A stretch of DNA of 64,000 nt from Moniliella sp. 'wahieum' (Eukaryota > Basidiomycota > Moniliellomycetes > Moniliellales > Moniliellaceae), in the NCBI GenBank assembly GCA_003971905.1, contig RSEE01000017.1:682001-746000 (forward strand), read 5' to 3'. The notes below the pieces were generated by a model. It ran no database searches. It saw only the letters and a program-made list of their open reading frames with translations, and was not told where the DNA came from. Shown one piece after another: positions 12,840 through 23,893 of this stretch (position 1 is its first letter; each line of letters begins with the position of its first letter). The position numbers and the translations under genes are program-made.

Positions 12840-13501
12840 TACTGAACCGTGTCCCACTATTTTCGTAGCTCCGTGTTACATGTGGGTCACAATATCCTCC
12901 GCGGCTGGGAAGATACACTTTGCCTGCTGACGGTTTTGTTGGTCTAACGGGACTATAGTCTGTGTTTGGAATGAGCCACTTGACTTCGGCCTCCGCTGGG
13001 GGGTGAGCTGTGTTTGCCGCTATGGATGCGGGTTACGGAAGGGCTTCGGCAAGCATGGAAATGAGAGTGACCACTGCAATGCTCACATGGCCTGGATCGC
13101 ATGACCCTGGGCGCTGGCGATGGTATCACATTCATGAACAGGGGAAGTTCGGACGAACGTTGCTGGTGCTGGGGCATCTTGAAGCTTCAAGAACTACATA
13201 CCACTGCCACGGTGATGGATGTCACATTGTCACATGTCACAAGCCGGAACAATGAAAGGAAGACATCCGTTAGGGCCAAGAAAAGGAAAGAGGGACACGA
13301 GCTGAAGAGCTCCACTTAAATTACATTGCCCAGTGGCATGGCTGTACATTCAACAGGGGGTTGGAAGGAGTCTGGGAGTCATTCGACGGCAGCGAGACGG
13401 ACGGTCATACCCGCTCACGTAGGATGCGGCGTTTCCGGGTACACCGTGATATTCACCTTGGGAGCACGTCGACGTATAATAAGAGTTCAGGGCAGTCCTC
13501 G
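12840..13501. other. intergenic between convergent genes
   Basis: About 660 bases of 3'-flanking sequence with no supported gene. A CTTGAAGCTTCAAG palindrome lies near 13180-13193. Confidence 0.5.
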
Positions 13502-14239
13502 TCAATGATACCCTTGTAAGGCAGAATCACCTTAACCAAACATTGCTTATTAGCGTAGCATGGTGATAATGCGGACCTTACAATCGGTGACCAAGGCCAC
13601 GTCTCTGATAAACGCCGTCCAGTCGTGGATACTGTTCCACCTGTTCGCCACTTCATTCGAGTACCCATTCTGGCTCAAGTATCGGCAGAAGTTCTCTCTG
13701 ATCACGTCGTACTTGGTCGGGCCCAATGTTCGGGCGTCCATTATGACAAATCTCATGACTTGGAAGATATTCTCGGACTGATAAGCGTCCCGACCCCATT
13801 CTAAGGATTTCAGACGGGAGTCGATCTCACTTTCAGGATTGTAAGCAAGCAGGAGCCCACGTTTCATGTTGTCCCAACAGAGCGCACAGGGATAGACGCA
13901 GGTACTGTGGGCAATGTCAGTGGGCTCCCCGGAAAGGGCCCTACAACCGAAGTAATAACTTGTCACCGACCGAGGGGAGACTTGTTCGATATCTAGGAAT
14001 CTCTCGATTTTCTCGAAGAGAACAGGTAGCGTCAAAGGATCGTGGTCCCATTTTTGAATGTGGGCGTACTTGAGACGTTGAAGTGCGTCATAGTCCGGCT
14101 TGGAAAGGTTTTCTGCCTCTTGGACAGCTTGGGAGACCTCCTGTGGGAAATGGATAGAGTCGTAGGGAGACCAAGCCACGGCTTGCGTTGGTTCCGGCAG
14201 CGCGGAGTTGGGGGCCGTGGGGGCGTTCGAGGCGTCCAT
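13502..14239 (-). CDS. hypothetical protein, family not recognised
   Basis: An open frame of about 229 residues starts MDASNAPTAPNSALPEPTQ at 14239. Its composition is protein-like, with charged and aromatic residues well mixed and no signal peptide or membrane segment. It has a Cys cluster (STCVYPCALCWDN). A TATATATA box at 14421-14428 lies about 180 bases upstream and supports this start. A likely intron at 13531-13581 (GTAAG donor, GCTAAT branch, TTAAG acceptor) would give a short tail ending SALQGYH at 13502; unspliced, the frame ends at 13550. I do not recognise the family and propose no function. It is convergent with glutaredoxin and divergent from GWT1. Confidence 0.55.
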
Positions 14240-14859
14240 CTCAAAGACAAGTGGAGCGAGGTAGGGCACGAAGCGAGGCAAAAAGGGGTAGCGAAATATA
14301 TGCTCGAGGACTTGACGGATTGGAGGGTGTGTAACCCACGAAGCAATCACCTTGGCTAACAGGAGAGGGAGATGGGGGACAGGATGAGGATGATATTCAT
14401 CGAATGGAAAGAGGGCGAGGTATATATACCTCAGAGAAGAGAGACATGTGAGCTCAATCACACGGAGGAAGAGGAAGAGGAGCATAGTCAAAGAGGGAAA
14501 ACAGGGTCTAGAGCAAATCACAGAGACCAGTCAACTTGGGTGATCAAACGGTGATCAAGTGGGTCTGATCCCGACATTGGCGGGTATTGGCTCAAGAATC
14601 AGGTCGAGCGAGAGAAAACGGGAGGGAAGCGGTGATGGCGAGATAAAGGAAACGAACGTGAGAGAGAATGAAGGATTAGATCTTAGCGGGGCCCGTGCCC
14701 ATAACAGAGCTGAAAATGAAAATGGCGATGTCACATGTCACATGTCACATGCCGGCAGCGTGAAACATTTCAGGAGGGCTGCTCCACCACGTCACTACCC
14801 ACTTCAACGTTGAAGGTTGTCTTGGCCACTGCGTGTCTGCTTCTTCTTGCGCGACGACG
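14240..14859. other. divergent promoter region upstream of GWT1
   Basis: This stretch separates two divergent genes. It holds the TATA box of the minus-strand gene (14421-14428) and an ATGTCAC heptamer array (14728-14751) about 110-130 bases before the GWT1 start. Confidence 0.5.
14728..14751. repeat. tandem heptamer ATGTCAC x3 plus partial
   Basis: Three perfect 7-bp copies plus ATG, built on the palindrome ACATGT. It lies in the presumed GWT1 promoter. Confidence 0.92.
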
Positions 14860-16414
14860 ATGAGCACGTACCGCGAAGCCAAGGAGGGTCCGTCACTAAC
14901 CTGACTGGCGGGTCGCTCCTCCAGATCGCATCCAGTCTCGTCCCCTGGGCTGGTGCGGTCCTTCTCAAAGCGGGCCAGGTTCAGCACGGTTCTGTCCCTT
15001 GGCCACTGCGGCTCGCCGCGCAATGGGCGGTGCTGGTCCTGCCGCCCTTGGCGGCGTGCACAGTGTGGTCGCAACCAAAGGAAGCCGGGGTGTTGACAGC
15101 CGTCTTGCTTTTTGGTGCGCTTTTGCTCTTCTACCGTGCACGCACCTTGGGCTCGTCTTCGTCTTCGTCTTCGCTTCCTCCTCCTGTCCGAGCCCGACCC
15201 ACCCGGTTCCTCACCATCTACCGCGCCCATATGATGCTCATGACCGTCCTCTGCATCCTGGCGGTTGACTTTCCCATCTTCCCTCGCTCCTTGGCCAAAA
15301 CAGAGAACTTTGGGATGAGCATGATGGACCTGGGCGTGGGTTCGTTCGTATTTAGCTGGGGCTTGGTCTCGGCGCGCCCTTTGCTTTCACCGCTTTACAT
15401 CCACAACCAAACCACTGGCCTCACCTCCCTTTCGCCGCGTACACTAACCTGTGGCGCAAGACGCTCTCCAAAACGTGGCCGCTTGTTGTGCTTGCACTGG
15501 TTCGCGTGGCGGCAGTCAAGGGCGTGGCCTACCCGGAGCATATGGGCGAGTACGGGGTACACTGGAACTTCTTTGCGACACTGGCGCTGGTGCCGTTGTT
15601 GGCTACGGTGACTGCGTATCTACGCCCCTCGGGCGCAGCATCGTCTTGCTCTCCCTCGCCCTCTTGGGTGCACACGAGGCCATTCTGTCCTCGTGGGTGG
15701 GGAATGGGCACTTGCCGCCTTGCCCAACAGGGTGGCCGACGGCCTGCCTTTGCTCACCCAGAACAAAGAAGGCCTTGTATCGTTGGTAGGCTACGTCTCC
15801 ATCTTCCTTTTGGGTGTGCATGCTGGTTTGGCCGCGTTCTCCCGGGCCCACGACGTGGATTGAGTCTACTGGCGTTCGGATACGCTTTGGCCTTCTGGGT
15901 TGTCACACAGCGGAGCCATCGCCGTATGCGGCAAACCACATCCCCCTACAGCAGGATGGGGCGTCAGTCGTCGTCTGGCCAACGCAGGCTACGTCAGCTT
16001 GGTCGCTGCATACAACACGATGGTTTTGGCACTGTATGCGACGACGCAGGCTTCTATGGAGGCGGGCGTGGTGGGTACGCAGACCAGGAAACCAGTTTGC
16101 CCACCGCCCCGCCGGCTGTTTCAGCCGACCTGCTCGACGCTCTCAACCGACACGCATGCCAGCCTTCTTACTGGTACGTTATTCCTCCTCGAGACCTCAA
16201 TGGTGCAACACGGTGAACAGCTCCTGCTGTATGCTTGCTAACCTTGTTTTTTTGTTTCTAGGCCAACCTGCTCACCGGCGCAATCAACTTGCTCATGCAA
16301 ACGTGGTACCAGCCCCCCCATATCGCTTTCGGTGTCCTGGCCCTGTACTCACTTGTTGTCACTGGGGCGCCGTACGTGTGGGAGATGGTTTCGCCCAAAA
16401 CGCACGCCAACTAA
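14860..16414 (+). CDS. GWT1: GWT1/PIG-W GPI inositol acyltransferase
   Basis: ER membrane enzyme that acylates inositol of glucosaminyl-phosphatidylinositol in GPI-anchor synthesis. The start at 14860 gives [10 protein letters not shown] and then VTNLTGGSL, the family's conserved N-terminus. Diagnostic blocks follow in order: [20 protein letters not shown], the [20 protein letters not shown] region, [36 protein letters not shown] and [18 protein letters not shown]. Between them are many hydrophobic membrane segments. An intron at 16174-16261 precedes [15 protein letters not shown], and the stop is at 16412. The frame changes at least five times, the first in a G run near 14886. Since the enzyme is essential in yeasts, sequence error is the likeliest cause. 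The gene makes anchors used by the GPI-type protease at 35.7-37.5 kb. Confidence 0.92.
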
Positions 16415-16834
16415 AAACAAATGTGTATACTAGATCCCGGCAGGATGTGCCGTGGGCAATGCAATTGCATGTTCCCTCATGGAGAGGGGAGTGGACTCGA
16501 GGGAAGGATGCGAATAGAGATGGAAACAGGTCATGAGTCGGAGGGAGTGGTGGGATCCGTATGTCTATTACTTAGACAAGAGTTCAGTTGGACGAATTCT
16601 GGCGGGCTTTTGAATCTGCCCAACACACAGGGTGGAACGACCTAGGTATGATAAGAACTTAATGCACGAAGGTTTGCTTCGAGACACTTGTTTGGGAGTA
16701 AAGACTGGTTGATTGGCGAGGGGAGGAGGGGAATGCAAAAAGATAGTAGTGGAAAAAATAGATAGAAAACAAATTGAAGGGGTGCGTGGTGGAGAAAAGG
16801 AATGAAATGGAATGGAATCGAATGGGTGGGATTC
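16415..16834. other. intergenic between convergent genes
   Basis: About 420 bases of A/G-rich 3'-flanking sequence between GWT1 and the GH128 gene. No gene is seen. Confidence 0.6.
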
Positions 16835-17995
16835 TCAGAGTAGCTGAGGAGCAACAGACCAGCTGCCGTTCATAGCCATCTGTTCTCTCCCTCGTGATCC
16901 AATTGGAACATTACGAGTTGTTGACCCAAAGTCAAACAGAGGTGTGGGCGCGCCAGCACTAGTAGCCAAGCGCGAGTTTTCGTTAATGTGATTTGCAACA
17001 GTGGGGCATAAAAGGCCACGCCTTTGACCCACTCGGTCTTTTGCGCCCATTGGTTAACCTCTTGCACAAAGTGGAACGCGGTGCCCAAGTCTGGCGCGGC
17101 CTGACCACCGTAGTTCATGCACCCAATCTCAGTGATCACCACGTCCTTTTCAGGGAACGTGCTGTGCCACTGCTCGAGATACGCAATTGCATTTTCCGGC
17201 TCCGTGCCATAGTAGTGTAACGAATGCGCATCAATCGCCTCGTAAGCGTCGGGGCACTGGACTTGAACTCTTGCACACGAGATGGAATCTGGCGCGCCGT
17301 TAGTCGATGGACCAATGATCGTCCACCCGTCCTCCTTGAGAGGGAGGAGGTACTGGCGGAAAGCACCACAGGCATCTGCTTGCTTCATGTCTGCTTGGCC
17401 TACTTGATTCACCTCATTGAACGCCATTGCCACCTTGGCCTTATTCTGCTGGGCATCGCGGTCGTTGAGCACGTACTGCTCCCACGCGGCCACGCGGTCA
17501 GGCTGGTTGCTCCACAACATGGGCCAGAATTGGATGTTGTCAGGAACAAAGTTAGGCGCCGTCGGCTGGCCCTGGGTGGGACTGACGTCCCACGAGTAGA
17601 GCCATCCCATGGACTGGGTAAAAAGATCAACATTGAGCCACTTGCCAACTGCCCAGCTGAGCCCATTCTTGGCCATGGTCAATTTACTCCCGCGGCCGGC
17701 ACCAGCAAGGTGATTCTGGTCCGTGCTGTTGTGCGCATGTGTTGCGGCCGGGGAGGAATGGGAGACTGAAGCAGTTGGGTGGCTGGTGGATTGGTGCCGG
17801 TGATGGCGGTGGTGGGTGTGGTGGTGGGTGTGGTGGGTGTGGTGATGGGGACGGTGCGAGTGGTGCCGACGCACCATCCGTGCGATCTGGGAGGGGTGTG
17901 GATCGAGGGAAGCTCCGTCACGCCCGGCAGAGTGTGGCCCACACGGCGGCTGAACCAGCAGCGGCGGTGGCCAGGAGGAAGCGGAGGAGGTGCAT
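16835..17995 (-). CDS. GH128 family glucanase (Asl1-like), secreted
   Basis: Predicted cell-wall beta-1,3-glucanase of glycoside hydrolase family 128. The ATG at 17995 begins a signal peptide (MHLLRFLLATAAAGSAAVWA). A strikingly His-rich linker follows (about 17780-17880; runs such as RRHHSHRPHHHTHHTHHHTH). The catalytic domain opens with MAKNGLSWAVGKWLNVDL. Two conserved glutamates fit the family's catalytic pair: FNEVNQ (acid/base) and VVITEIGC (nucleophile), with HYYGTEPENA just before the latter. The C-terminus, which includes NHINENSRLATSAG and ends APQLL at 16835, lies in another frame from a switch near 17000, beside a GGGG run. A second shift lies between signal peptide and linker. 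Other Asl1-like proteins are linked to wall assembly. Confidence 0.85.
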
Positions 17996-18145
17996 GGGGC
18001 TGGAGAGCTGGGGGAGGGATGTGGGGCGTGGGGATGGGGGCTTGCCAGAAGCGTTGGATGAAAGGGGAGACGGCCGGCGTCGTGGAGGGGAGAGAGAGAA
18101 GTGGAGGTGGGGGAACGAAGCGGGAATGGGTGGCAGGCGAGGCGG

Positions 18146-18153
18146 TATTTATC
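18146..18153 (-). promoter_or_regulatory. TATA-like box of the GH128 gene
   Basis: On the minus strand the sequence reads GGATAAATACC about 150 bases before the ATG at 17995. Confidence 0.45.
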
Positions 18154-19268
18154 CCCCCGCCGGTTCGGCCGCGTGGCGAGGAGGAGGCCGGAGAGGAGAA
18201 GCAGAGCCTGCAGTGGTATAGGACACATAGGACACATAGGACGACGTATAGGACGCATGGCCAGCGTGGTGCGGCCGCAGAGACACAGCAGCGGTGTGTG
18301 GCGCCCTGCTGCCGGCACTGCCCCACTGCTGGGGGCGACGGCATGTGCGGCAGCAGCTCGCAGGCACGGGGCAGTGCAGCGGCAGCGCAGAGCAGACATG
18401 CGTGCTGCGCCAGGCCTCCACGCGGCTGGACTGGGTGATGCATGTGACAGGTGTGACGAAGCCGTGATGGCCTGCACCTCGTTACAGTACGTGTCACGTG
18501 CTACGAGTTGCTCGATGCGGGCTGCTCGTTCCTAGGAAACGCACAATGCCGCTCGAGCAACAGGTGCCTGCCGGTGCTCGCTCACGCACTGCACCCCCCA
18601 TGCAGCCCTTTTCTCCACATGCGCACCACAGGCAGCCTTGTGTGGGTACACCGGCTCTGCGTCATGGGTAGAAAGCACACGCACTCACTCGTGGCGCTTC
18701 AGCTCTCGTCTTGTGCGCACGCATCTTCTGGACGGGACTAGGCCCTCTAGCGCCCATAGCCCGTCCTCCCTCTTCGGCTGGAACAACCACCTGTTGCCAA
18801 TAGCGGTGGACGGCACTACCTCGTGTTCCAGTCCAATCAACAGGGTGGTCGCCGGCACATTATACCCACTCGCCCCCGACTTTTTCTCTTTCAAAAGGGA
18901 GAGAGACAAAAATATATGGGCTGGTCGATTGAACGTGCACACACGTTTATCAACCGCATTGCTGTTCTCATCATTCATCAGCAAGCCAACACCCAGCCGG
19001 ACCAAGTGCCACACTCCACCTCGCCCAACGTTGGTCGGAACGGATAGGAGAAGTGTTGATGTGCCCCTCTGCAGGTCTGGGTGGGACATGTCTGCTTCAT
19101 TGCGAAATTTGCACCACACCTGTTCTTTCTATACTAACTGTGCCCCTATTGGCCGCTGCGGTACTACTTGCACATAATCGCTTTTCCCTTCCAACCCTCA
19201 GCCAAACGTGGTACGCGCCCTCTGTACTACGCATACAAAAGGCGATCAATTCCCCAACCGATAGACAA

Positions 19269-19283
19269 GGGGGGGGGGGGGGG
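19269..19283. repeat. poly-G run (15 G)
   Basis: Fifteen consecutive G on the + strand in intergenic DNA. Its real length is doubtful given the homopolymer-linked indels elsewhere in the window. Confidence 0.8.
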
Positions 19284-19416
19284 TAGGCTTACTACTAATA
19301 GCAATCAGTAGTGTAACGCCGTGGGAGTTTGGATATAGGAGCGAGAATATATAGGTAGGAGGGGGGCGCACTGAGGCAGGCAGGGCGTTCAAGCTTGCTT
19401 TCACGCCCTGGGCAAT

Positions 19417-20145
19417 CTAAAAGAGGTCATCACTCAAGTCCTCAAGCACATAACAGCTCAAGATCAAATGCGACACTGAATGTTTGACGTCTCCTTCGTC
19501 CAAAGCTACCGAGAGTAGTTCGAAGTGGTACTCTAGAATGAGAAGAGAGGCCGATAGTGGTGAGCACGGCAGTCTATTGGGAAGACATGGGGAAATGTGC
19601 AGCTCGACCAGTGCAACGATCATCAAACGGTGTAATTGACCACCACAGTAGCGGCAGAAGCAGCAGGGGATTGGCAATCCTCCGTCACTGCCAAGCCCGA
19701 GAGGCTGCTTTTGATGGTTATTGCCCTTCTTTTTTGAACGCGCTCCTGTCCTCACCTTACTTTTCTCGTGTTCATTTCTGTCTTGCGCTCCTTGGACGAG
19801 AGGACAACAATGATCTGCCATCACCTGTGCAAAGCATTACCGCGGTATCACTCACCGCCGGTGCGAGGGAGGCAACTGATAGGTCCAAGTCGGACGGTGG
19901 TTCACGGTTGTGCGCCGGCAGCATCTGCCGGCAGGCCGTGGTGCGGTCATGCCAACGTTTCCAGAAGAAACTGAGGAAGAGAGAGGGCATGATGGACACC
20001 GAGACAAAGTGCAAGCCCAAGCGCTAGTGTAGAATGGGGTGGACCGGAGCTTGGTGGTTGGGCTTCGACAGAGACCAGACGGATGGACGCGGAACAGGCT
20101 AAGACGCAGCGGTAATCCGCCGGCCGCTGTCGGTGGTGAAGCCAT
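19417..20145 (-). CDS. weak gene candidate, function unknown
   Basis: Possible minus-strand gene. The most gene-like part is the last stretch, which ends SHLILSCYVLEDLSDDLF with a stop at 19417. It is preceded by a pyrimidine-rich sequence ending TCTAG at about 19535 that looks like a splice acceptor. The upstream exons and start are unclear; several frames between 19600 and 20145 could contribute. I do not recognise the protein. Non-coding 3' flank of the eL20 gene is the alternative. Confidence 0.25.
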
Positions 20146-20482
20146 ACTAGCCAGTATTCAGTCTTTACTACTACAACTACTATTACTACTGCTACTACTA
20201 GTATAGGTCCAGCCCATGCCAGCCTACAGCAGTTCGAGACGGTTTGAGGCCGAGAACACATGGAATTCGCACATGCCAAGGGACTCGACAGCAGGTGAGC
20301 GTCTAGCACTTGACGCTAGCCGACACCCACACAGAGTAGATCAGGCAACAAAGCACTGTCTAAGGTTTTGACCAACAGGAGCTCCGAGGCGTGTCACATG
20401 CCACCCCAGTACGCCCCAAGCAACCGTTGGAGGCAAGAACGGATTGAAACAAGCCAGCTGCTCCTGCCCCTGGACGACGTAC

Positions 20483-21001
20483 TTAGTAGAACGTCTTGGG
20501 CCGGTTGGCAGCAAACACGCCCTTGGACGAGGACTTGCGGTGAGGCAGCGGGAACTTGAGGTTGGGCTGGATGAGCTGCTTGATGTAGGGGCGGCGCACG
20601 TCGGCCGCCTTCTCAATCTCGGCAATCTTGAGAATGTGGATCGAGGCAAAGCGAGCACGGTGGCGAGCGGCCATGTCCTGGTACATGTTCTCCACAGCCT
20701 CGGCGCGCGAGAGGGAACGGTACTCCTTGTACATGTTGTGGGTGCCCGAGCGCGAGTTGTAACGCAGCCACACACCAAAGTTCTTCACCTTCAGCGGCTT
20801 GGCCTCAGCAATCGCGTGCACCGCCACAATCTCACCCGTCGACTTCTTCATCTTCCGCAGCTGACGGACGAAGTACCAGAAGCGCGACTTGGCCACCACC
20901 GAGTTAGGCGCAAAGATGCGCATGCGGTACAGCTTGGGCGTCGGCTCCTTCTCCGTCGGCAGGTGACGGCCCACAACGAGGTACTCGGTGAAACGGGACA
21001 T
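20483..21001 (-). CDS. RPL20: 60S ribosomal protein eL20 (L18a)
   Basis: Component of the large cytosolic ribosomal subunit. The protein is complete at 172 residues, as expected, and starts [17 protein letters not shown]. Conserved family text includes the [18 protein letters not shown] block, the [20 protein letters not shown] block and [19 protein letters not shown], and it ends NRPKTFY. There is no frame interruption. The start codon follows a 5'-UTR intron. The gene stands alone between a weak candidate and the delta-COP gene. Confidence 0.98.
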   Translation of the reverse strand: MSRFTEYLVVGRHLPTEKEPTPKLYRMRIFAPNSVVAKSRFWYFVRQLRKMKKSTGEIVAVHAIAEAKPLKVKNFGVWLRYNSRSGTHNMYKEYRSLSRAEAVENMYQDMAARHRARFASIHILKIAEIEKAADVRRPYIKQLIQPNLKFPLPHRKSSSKGVFAANRPKTFY

Positions 21002-21009
21002 GGCGAGCT

Positions 21010-21095
21010 CTGCGAGGAGGAGAACCAGTTAGCACACTTGCTTCCTTGGTCCGTGGACAGCACACAAAGGAGCAGCCAGGAGCAGGCCGACTCAC
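21010..21095 (-). other. 5'-UTR intron of the eL20 gene
   Basis: On the minus strand a GTGAGTC donor (from 21095), a GCTAAC branch-like site near 21034 and a TCGCAG acceptor (21010-21012) bracket 86 bases. The acceptor lies eight bases before the ATG. Leader introns are common in fungal ribosomal protein genes and can enhance expression. Confidence 0.7.
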
Positions 21096-21710
21096 AGGAT
21101 ACACCGGCCTTGGTAACGGTAGATGGACAACGGAGCTGGACCGACCACCTTGGCCCAACGACCTTCGAAACCCAGCCAGGGAGCGGAAGGTTAACCCTAG
21201 GCCAGAGAACAGAGCCCTTGTGCCCGCCTAAAATTTATTACGCCGCAGCATTTCCCAAGCGCGTAATATCATTTGAGGGCGGCCCGTTCGGATGTCGCGG
21301 CGGCTAGCGGCCTGCAGGAGGGGGGGGCGGGTATACCCCTACCCGTGGGTTAGTACCCTTGACATACCCTCCCCAGCCGTCTCAACATGGAGATGTTGGC
21401 AGTTCAGAGTGCAGAATTCAGACAGTGGCTCTCCTTTCTATTCTTACTTGCTTCCCCCCTGTAGACAGGGCTTTCTTGCGTAACCCAATCCACACCTGGG
21501 CCTCCTCACCGGCTCATCGCCAACGTTGACCCTCGCGCCCGTCGGTCCTTGTACCGAGGACATCCCCCCAGGCCATACATACTAGTATCCCTTTCAACGC
21601 CACCGCTCCTACCTCTGCCACAGGCCCTTTCGCATGTACTACCCTGACTTCCCCTCTTGCTATCTCATTTAATGAGCGATTCCTAGCACCCCACCCGACC
21701 CACAGGCATC
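21096..21710. other. eL20 promoter and delta-COP 3' flank
   Basis: About 600 bases between two tandem minus-strand genes. No further gene is seen. Confidence 0.5.
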
Positions 21711-23397
21711 TCAATCGATCTTTTGCTGGTCTGCAACTAACCACACGTATCGGTCTGGGCTGACAAAGCTCTGCAGAGCAAAGGGCGCTGGTGCGCCCGA
21801 TTCGGTCGCCGTTACCGACACAGCCTCGACGCCTGCCAAGGTGGTAGCCGACCAGAACTCGGCGGTGGTGCGGAACGCTGTTGGGTCCTCGGCATCCGCC
21901 CCTGGTACAGTTAGCTCGAGTGAGCCCGTTGCGCCCTCAGACAGGTCACCAATGTGCCAGACAACTTCCCCAGGCGCAGGCAGCGCCTCGCCATGCGAGG
22001 CCCCCGTTACCTGCCTCTGCCGGGACCGAGACGCGGATAGCCACATCGTGTAGCTCGGCAGCGGCGGTAAACTCGACAATGGCCTCGGCTCCGCCCGGGC
22101 TGGACCAGGCCAACAAGAAATCACCAGTGGCACCACGTCGCTGGCCGCCGCGGCTGATCCCGAGGCCAACGCAGCACGCCAACGCAACACACCGAGCGGG
22201 TGGTTGAGCGGGAAAGCGCGGTTGGCATCGCGCAGGGCCAACTCGGTCTGCGCCGTCCAACGAGCAGCGTCAATGTGCGGATGGGTTTTCCAGGTCAAGG
22301 CACTGGCCAGAGGACTCGCGTTGGCCGCCAAGGTCACACGCACCTTGGCCCAGTCCGCATCCCGAACGGTCAACTCCAAATCCCCGCGCACCTCAAACGA
22401 TCGCACTGACCCGTCCCGCTCGCCACCGCGTAATCCGTTCGCGCGCCAGCAGGGCCACTGGCGCACCGGATCGCCCAAGAGCATGTGGGGGTCAAATGTT
22501 GCCGTGGACGTCCTGGGCGCAGCGGGGGCAGTGGCAGCCGCAGCAGCCGGACCGGGGATCGGGACGGCGGGAGGAGGGACAGGGGACTCGGTAGGGGTAG
22601 AAGCCGAGGTTCCCAAAAAGCTGTGGCAGAGACAGATTTTTTACCCAGCTGCATCCCCTTGCCTTTGAAAGGTTTGGCCTGAGGCGCCGCCGCCGGCGCA
22701 CGCAGATCGTCGCGATGTACCGTGGGCATAGGCAAAGATCCCGTCGAGTTGCCAGCAAAGCCGCCCGGTGCAGAGGCGCCAATGGACGCAGCAAAGTTAC
22801 TGGAAGGAATGCCACGCCTTGCTGCATCGCGGCGTTGGCTCTCGAGCATCTTGGCTCGTCGCTTCAGTTCCTCCTTGGCCTCGGCTTCTTGTTGCGTTCA
22901 ATCATCTCTTGAATCTTCTCTTCGTGCGACTCCATGGCGAGGATGGTCTGGATCTGGGGCAGGGTGACAGACTCGCGGTAACCAAGGGCAATGATCTCGT
23001 CAAACGCACCCAGCAGTTCAAAGGACAGACGAAGAACCGATGCCTCGTCCACCCTGCCCGCTGCGGGACGGACGGGATAGGGTAGTCGCCGACGACGCAG
23101 GTACCGTGACAGCGTTGGCGCACATGTCTTGGACCACGCGGGCAAACAGGTGGAGCGTGTCGATGTCTTGAAGAATGTTGCTGGTGGGCGGTTGAGTGTA
23201 TGAGGAGAGTAGAGATCCTCGAGCGGCGTGTAGACATACCGCACCGTGTCGGCATCAATGGTGTGTGCTGGGAATGGGCACTGACCATGGGCGGGAACTG
23301 CAAGCAGCACTCGACCGGGAGCGGCTCATGTCGCGGAATGGCGGGCAAGGATGGGCTTGCCGGCGCGCGTACAGATGGACGCGGAGAGCACCACCAT
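21711..23397 (-). CDS. RET2: coatomer subunit delta (delta-COP)
   Basis: COPI coat subunit for Golgi-to-ER retrograde transport. The start at 23397 gives MVVLSASICTRAGKPILAR, the typical longin-like N-terminus, then FRDMSRSR. A block DADTVRYVYTPLEDLY and, in another frame, SNILQDIDTLHLFARVVQDM follow. The linker contains SFELLGAFDEIIALGYRE, then ESHEEKIQEMIERNK. After a low-complexity Ala/Pro stretch (about 22500-22600) comes the mu-homology domain from about 22490 to the stop at 21711, with DPVRQWPCWRANG and LTVRDADWAKVRV. The frame changes at least four times. The gene is essential in yeast, so I attribute this to sequence error. It is cytosolic and acts with ARF-type GTPases; an ARL1-like gene lies at 53.2 kb. 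Confidence 0.93.
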
Positions 23398-23893
23398 GGC
23401 AAGGGGGACGCAGCAGCGCACGCAGGGGGAAGAAGCGAAGGAGGTGGAGAAGGTGGCTGCCGGTCCAGCGCGGCCTGGCCGTCCCAGCGTGCTGGCGACG
23501 CTCCACCCGCCAGGCTCCACGTTGCCTCGGGGCGACGGGCGGGCTTATGTCATGTGATGTCACGCCCGGTGCTGAAGTAAGGCCTAAGGCCTAAGGCCTA
23601 AGGCCCGTTCGCGAAGCAGTCAGATGCCCAGCCTCGTGATGCGTGACGCGTGACTAGTGACTGGGCTTGTTCATCAGTGCGAGGTCGGTGCAACGTCGTT
23701 TCGGAGCAGCGGCTGCTGAGTTTCACATTCATGGATGATGCAGATGATCGATCGATGGTCGATACTCGATACCCGGTGAATTCAAGCAGTTTGCAGATGC
23801 CAAGTGGATTCAGCCCGCCTCATTTTTCCGGCCCTGGGCAGAAAAAAAAAGCACGCCGACTCGATTGCTCCATTGTTTCCCCGCCATCCCACC
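23398..23893. other. divergent promoter region, delta-COP / asparaginase
   Basis: About 500 bases between head-to-head genes. It contains four copies of TAAGGCC (23578-23605) followed by a GCGTGACGCGTGACTAGTGAC patch near 23640-23660. Confidence 0.6.
23578..23605. repeat. tandem heptamer TAAGGCC x4
   Basis: Four perfect 7-bp copies containing the palindrome AGGCCT, in the shared promoter of two divergent genes. Confidence 0.95.

Larger units (their letters stand above)
17996..19416. other. GH128 promoter and intergenic region
   Basis: A TATA-like ATAAATA element for the GH128 gene is near 18146-18153. A patch with a repeated GGACACATA unit follows (about 18217-18245). A G15 run is at 19269-19283. 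No supported gene. Confidence 0.5.

Noticed and set aside
14860-16414. Programmed frameshifting in GWT1 and other genes
   Set aside because: The changes are too many, in both directions and spread over unrelated genes without a common slippery site or stimulator.
19557-20027. Plus-strand frame of 156 codons opposite the weak minus-strand candidate
   Set aside because: It has no domain and lies antisense to a more gene-like last exon; the evidence does not favour it.
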